Under the pieces are notes generated by a model, which searched no databases, was not told the DNA's origin, and worked only from the letters and a program-made list of their open reading frames with translations. The position numbers and the translations under genes were made by a program. This document shows, piece after piece, positions 60,959 to 64,000 of a stretch of DNA of 64,000 bases. Numbering within the stretch: the first letter of the stretch is position 1; each line of letters begins with the position of its first letter. Origin of the DNA: Congeria kusceri (lineage: Eukaryota; Mollusca; Bivalvia; Myida; Dreissenidae); the NCBI GenBank assembly GCA_027627225.1, contig CM051040.1, forward strand, positions 24,858,134 through 24,922,133. The letters run 5' to 3'.

Positions 60959-60990
60959 CACGTGTCAGTCACGTGACATGATGTCACGTG
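60959..60990. promoter_or_regulatory. Three CACGTG E-boxes, two within a 21-bp palindrome
   Basis: CACGTG at 60959-60964, 60970-60975 and 60985-60990. 60970-60990 is a perfect palindrome, CACGTGACAT-G-ATGTCACGTG, and 60968-60977 is GTCACGTGAC, the full TFEB/MITF-type (CLEAR) consensus known from vertebrates. They lie 7 to 38 bp upstream of the ATG of exon B on its strand, so they would fall in the core promoter or 5' UTR. Confidence 0.55.
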
Positions 60991-63109
60991 GTGTACTTAA
61001 TTGTTTTAGAACGTATTGCTATTGAAGTGTGTCCTAATATTTAGTCTGAAAATCTGATTAAAAAGTGATAACAGAAATATAAAAGGCAACTCATGTCATA
61101 CTTTTCGAACACATATGCTTATTTGTCCATTATAATCACTGGCAGAAACTTAATGACTTTATTAATTGTAGTAGTACCAAACGTTTAACCAAACACAGTT
61201 TCCAATACACGTTTACAAAACGATTAATATTGGTGTAATTGTTTAAAGGAATTTGCTAACACTTCTATGCAATTCACAATATTGAACAATGTCAAGCGTT
61301 AAACACAGACGAATTACAAGTCAGAACCACCAATGCCTATACACCTTGAACGTATTGTAATACGGTCATAATTCTTTGTTGTTGACATAAACATTTCAAT
61401 TCCCATTGTTTTGCTTAACAACATTATTCTCATTACAATAAGATGAAAGTGAATATTCAAAGCATTTGGGTCAATAATTCTCGGGAAATACCGAATGTCT
61501 CATTCTATTACATGTATAAACAATTTCACGGGAATAAAAACAGAAACTACACTTTCCTCTGGCAGGAATTGTTTATAGAGCACATTTATAAATGGTTTCT
61601 CCAGAATTTCGCAGGTTCGTACATTCCAGGAAAGAAACTTTTTAATTCAATTTAAAATAAGTTTGCAAATATTTTCAGCTGATTTGTATTCATTCACATA
61701 AATTTCATTTATCTACAATAAACTATGCATATTGCTAGGCACTTTAAGAGCAATGACAAATGGCATATGAAACACATTATAAAACTAGTTCTATGTTAAT
61801 AAATGTTAAATATAACAACACGGCGTTTCTTACGTGCAAGTTCAACTTTGAATGAACGTAAGTATGTCCGAACCATAACAACTTTTTCGTATATGTAAAT
61901 CCAGCAAAATATGTTGTGTTTAAGCTTTGTATTATTCGCAATGTTTTCAATCCTGAAGAAAAATGGTACAAGGTTTTGAACCTTAGAGAAAACAACAACT
62001 ACGACTTGTGCAAACTTTACTAGGATGCAACGATTGTCAGTCTACAAGACGGAGATAGCAACATTCAATGTACCCAAGGTAGAAATGTCGAATCAATTAT
62101 TGGCAGAGAGATGAAACCTGTCTGAATTTTGACGCTGAGTTCCTGGGAATAGTTGCTTGTTAGATTTTAGTATATGTAAGACGTTTTATATTTTTACAGT
62201 CTTCATGGTGCTTTTACAGCTAGTTAAGTTTGTGAAGAACGGCTTGTAGCCTGTTGGGACATGCATGATTACTTTTGCAAGAACAGACTCGACTTGGGTT
62301 TCTGTAGGAAACGCCCTAATTTGAGTGATGAACAAACATGCTACCGATACCGTTATCAACTTCTCATATATATAGAACATAATTATCTAAATACTGCATA
62401 TTTTGTATGGACTAAAGCATGTTCTATAGCCATTAAAATTAAACTTATTTGCTTACGGGTTGTTTTTGCTTTTGATATGCAAGCTATAACGTTGAAAACC
62501 CCATCTTTCTGTCGGAAACACTACTAGAAAATTAATTAAAGATAAGGTCGAACGTCACTGAACAACGAGATTGTTATTATAATTTATCAAGAAAGGCTTG
62601 TTATGTCTATACCAGCTTGCGGAATGGATAAGTAACATTACATACATACATATCTAAAGCGCTCTCGAATAAAAGCACAGTACATTTGGCGTACCCAATT
62701 GTTATTATCAATATCTTGAAACATCAACATTTATTGAATACGCCAAATCGTGATTTGCATATGCAAGTTCACAGATTTATTAACACTCACATATAAAGAT
62801 TTCGTTAGTTCCAATATCATGTAATGCGATCTTCAGATATCTGTATCGTGTCTAATCGTATGAATGCCCAGTTGATTTCAACATACTTTTCGTAGTTATG
62901 TACCTATATATTCACTTTCGATAGCATACTTACGGCTTTGCCTGTACTTACAATGCAATTTCATCTAATTTACAATTTAGCAACATACATCACATACATC
63001 AATTCCTTAATTAAGCCACAGACGAATCGTCATACTTATGATAAACACACAATTGTCTACAGTCATTTCATATACAAATATTTACTGCCCACAAGACACC
63101 ACTGCTATC
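60991..63109. other. Non-coding stretch
   Basis: AT-rich. Short frames such as 62261-62527 (88 codons) have no recognised domain and no splice context I trust. No arrays or long hairpins. Confidence 0.45.
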
Positions 63110-63300
63110 AATACGCCGATGCTGACAATATAGCAATGCTAAAAATACGACACTTCTGACGATACACCACTACCGACAATATACCACTGTCCACAATATA
63201 CTAATGCTGACAATACACCACTGACGGCAAAACACAACTGCTTACTATACACTCCTGCTGGCAATACAGCACTGCTGACAATGTACGACTTCTGACAATG
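63110..63300 (+). repeat. Degenerate ~15-bp minisatellite
   Basis: A dozen or so loose copies of ACAATACACCACTGCTG with many substitutions (AATATACCACTGTCC, AATACACCACTGACG, AATACAGCACTGCTG). An old, decayed array. Confidence 0.7.
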
Positions 63301-63339
63301 AGATTTAATTTTTTACTGCAAGAACGACTTATGTTACAT

Positions 63340-64000
63340 AAGAGGGCGAAATGGCCCTAAAGCGCTCACTAGACTGTAAAGATCTGGACCTTGCAGTTTC
63401 AGGGGAAGATTTGTAAATTGTATATAAACAATTGGACCCCAAGGGCGTGGCCACTTTCAACCCTAGGGGCATAATTTGAACATTCGTTGAAGAGGACTGC
63501 TGTACAATGTGACATACCTAATACGAAACTTCTGCGTCTTGCGGTTTCAGATGAGAATATTTTAAAGCCAACTTCACTTTTTATCTCAGGGGTATACTTT
63601 GAACAATATTTGTAGAGGACCACTATACAATGCTTCATGCCAAATATGAAACCTCTGGGCCGTGTGGTTTCAGAGGAGCCGATATTTTAAGCCTACTTGC
63701 CATATATGTCTATTGAAACCATGTAACTCCGGGGCGTAGCTTCTTTTAACCCCAAGTGCATAATTTGAATAGTGTTTGTAGAGAACCACTTTACAATATT
63801 TCAATATATGAAGCCTCTGGGCCTTGCGGTTTCAGATAAGATTTGTAAAGTCCATTTGCCATATAAGTCTATAGAAACCATGTCACCCCCTGTGCGTGGC
63901 CAGGTTTGAATTCAGTGGCTTAATTTGAAGAATCTTTGTAGAAGACCATTATACAATGTACATACCTAACGAAATCTCTGGGCCGTGCGGTTTCAGAGCA
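63340..64000. mobile_element. Repeat-built element with ~170-bp units, cut by window end
   Basis: The left edge AGAGGGCGAAATGGCCCTAA is followed by four tandem units containing GGGGCATAATTTGAAC, GTAGAGGACCACTATACAAT and CTGGGCCGTGCGGTTTCAGA. The last unit runs off the window. Architecture resembles the elements at 46868-48912, but the sequence is distinct. Non-coding; typical of bivalve dispersed repeats in my experience, not verified by search. Confidence 0.7.

Overview
The window looks like nuclear DNA from a metazoan, most likely a heterodont bivalve. It is AT-rich (about one third GC by eye) and almost free of long open frames. It is crowded with dispersed repeats, minisatellites, a decayed LINE, a tRNA-derived SINE and TIR elements built of ~160-bp internal repeats, an architecture I associate with bivalve genomes (from memory, not searched). 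No operons, bacterial ribosome-binding sites, CRISPR arrays, rRNA or intact functional tRNA genes were seen.

The strongest genic signal is four short coding exons, all on the minus strand and forming two paralogous pairs. One pair (55736-55947 and 60741-60952) is exactly 212 nt in both copies and encodes 70 residues plus a split Leu codon. The proteins match at 44 of 71 positions (counting the residue read at the splice junction), with more than 20 synonymous differences, and each exon ends at a consensus splice donor (GTGAGT, GTAAGT). The other pair (35070-35095 and 39192-39217) is exactly 26 nt in both copies and encodes M-L-W-S/N-H-G-H-Y plus TG. Three of its four base differences are synonymous, and it also ends at consensus donors (GTATGT, GTAAGT). 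All four end in the same phase (two bases into a codon), so they could be alternative first exons of one minus-strand transcription unit whose shared downstream exons lie at lower coordinates, probably outside the window. I cannot name the gene.

Layout. 1-11.8 kb and 11.8-19.4 kb are two diverged copies of one largely non-coding block; the first copy carries a LINE insertion and a long ACT triplet array. 20.5-23.3 kb and 26.6-31.9 kb are a second duplicated pair. Inside it a 131-bp segment is 93% identical with no indels although its flanks look far more diverged, which suggests a constrained regulatory element. 24.5-25.0, 17.2-17.7, 53.9-54.4, 56.8-57.7 and 59.8-60.1 kb are minisatellites. 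34.2 kb holds a perfect 35-bp-stem hairpin. 45.0-48.9 kb holds a SINE and two TIR elements. 63.3 kb to the end is a third repeat-built element cut by the window edge.

How it fits together (inference): this is a long intron or promoter region of a duplicated-first-exon locus, in which regulatory modules and first exons have each been locally duplicated, interspersed with mobile DNA. Three CACGTG E-boxes lie just upstream of one first exon, and CRE-bearing dispersed repeats may add regulatory sites.
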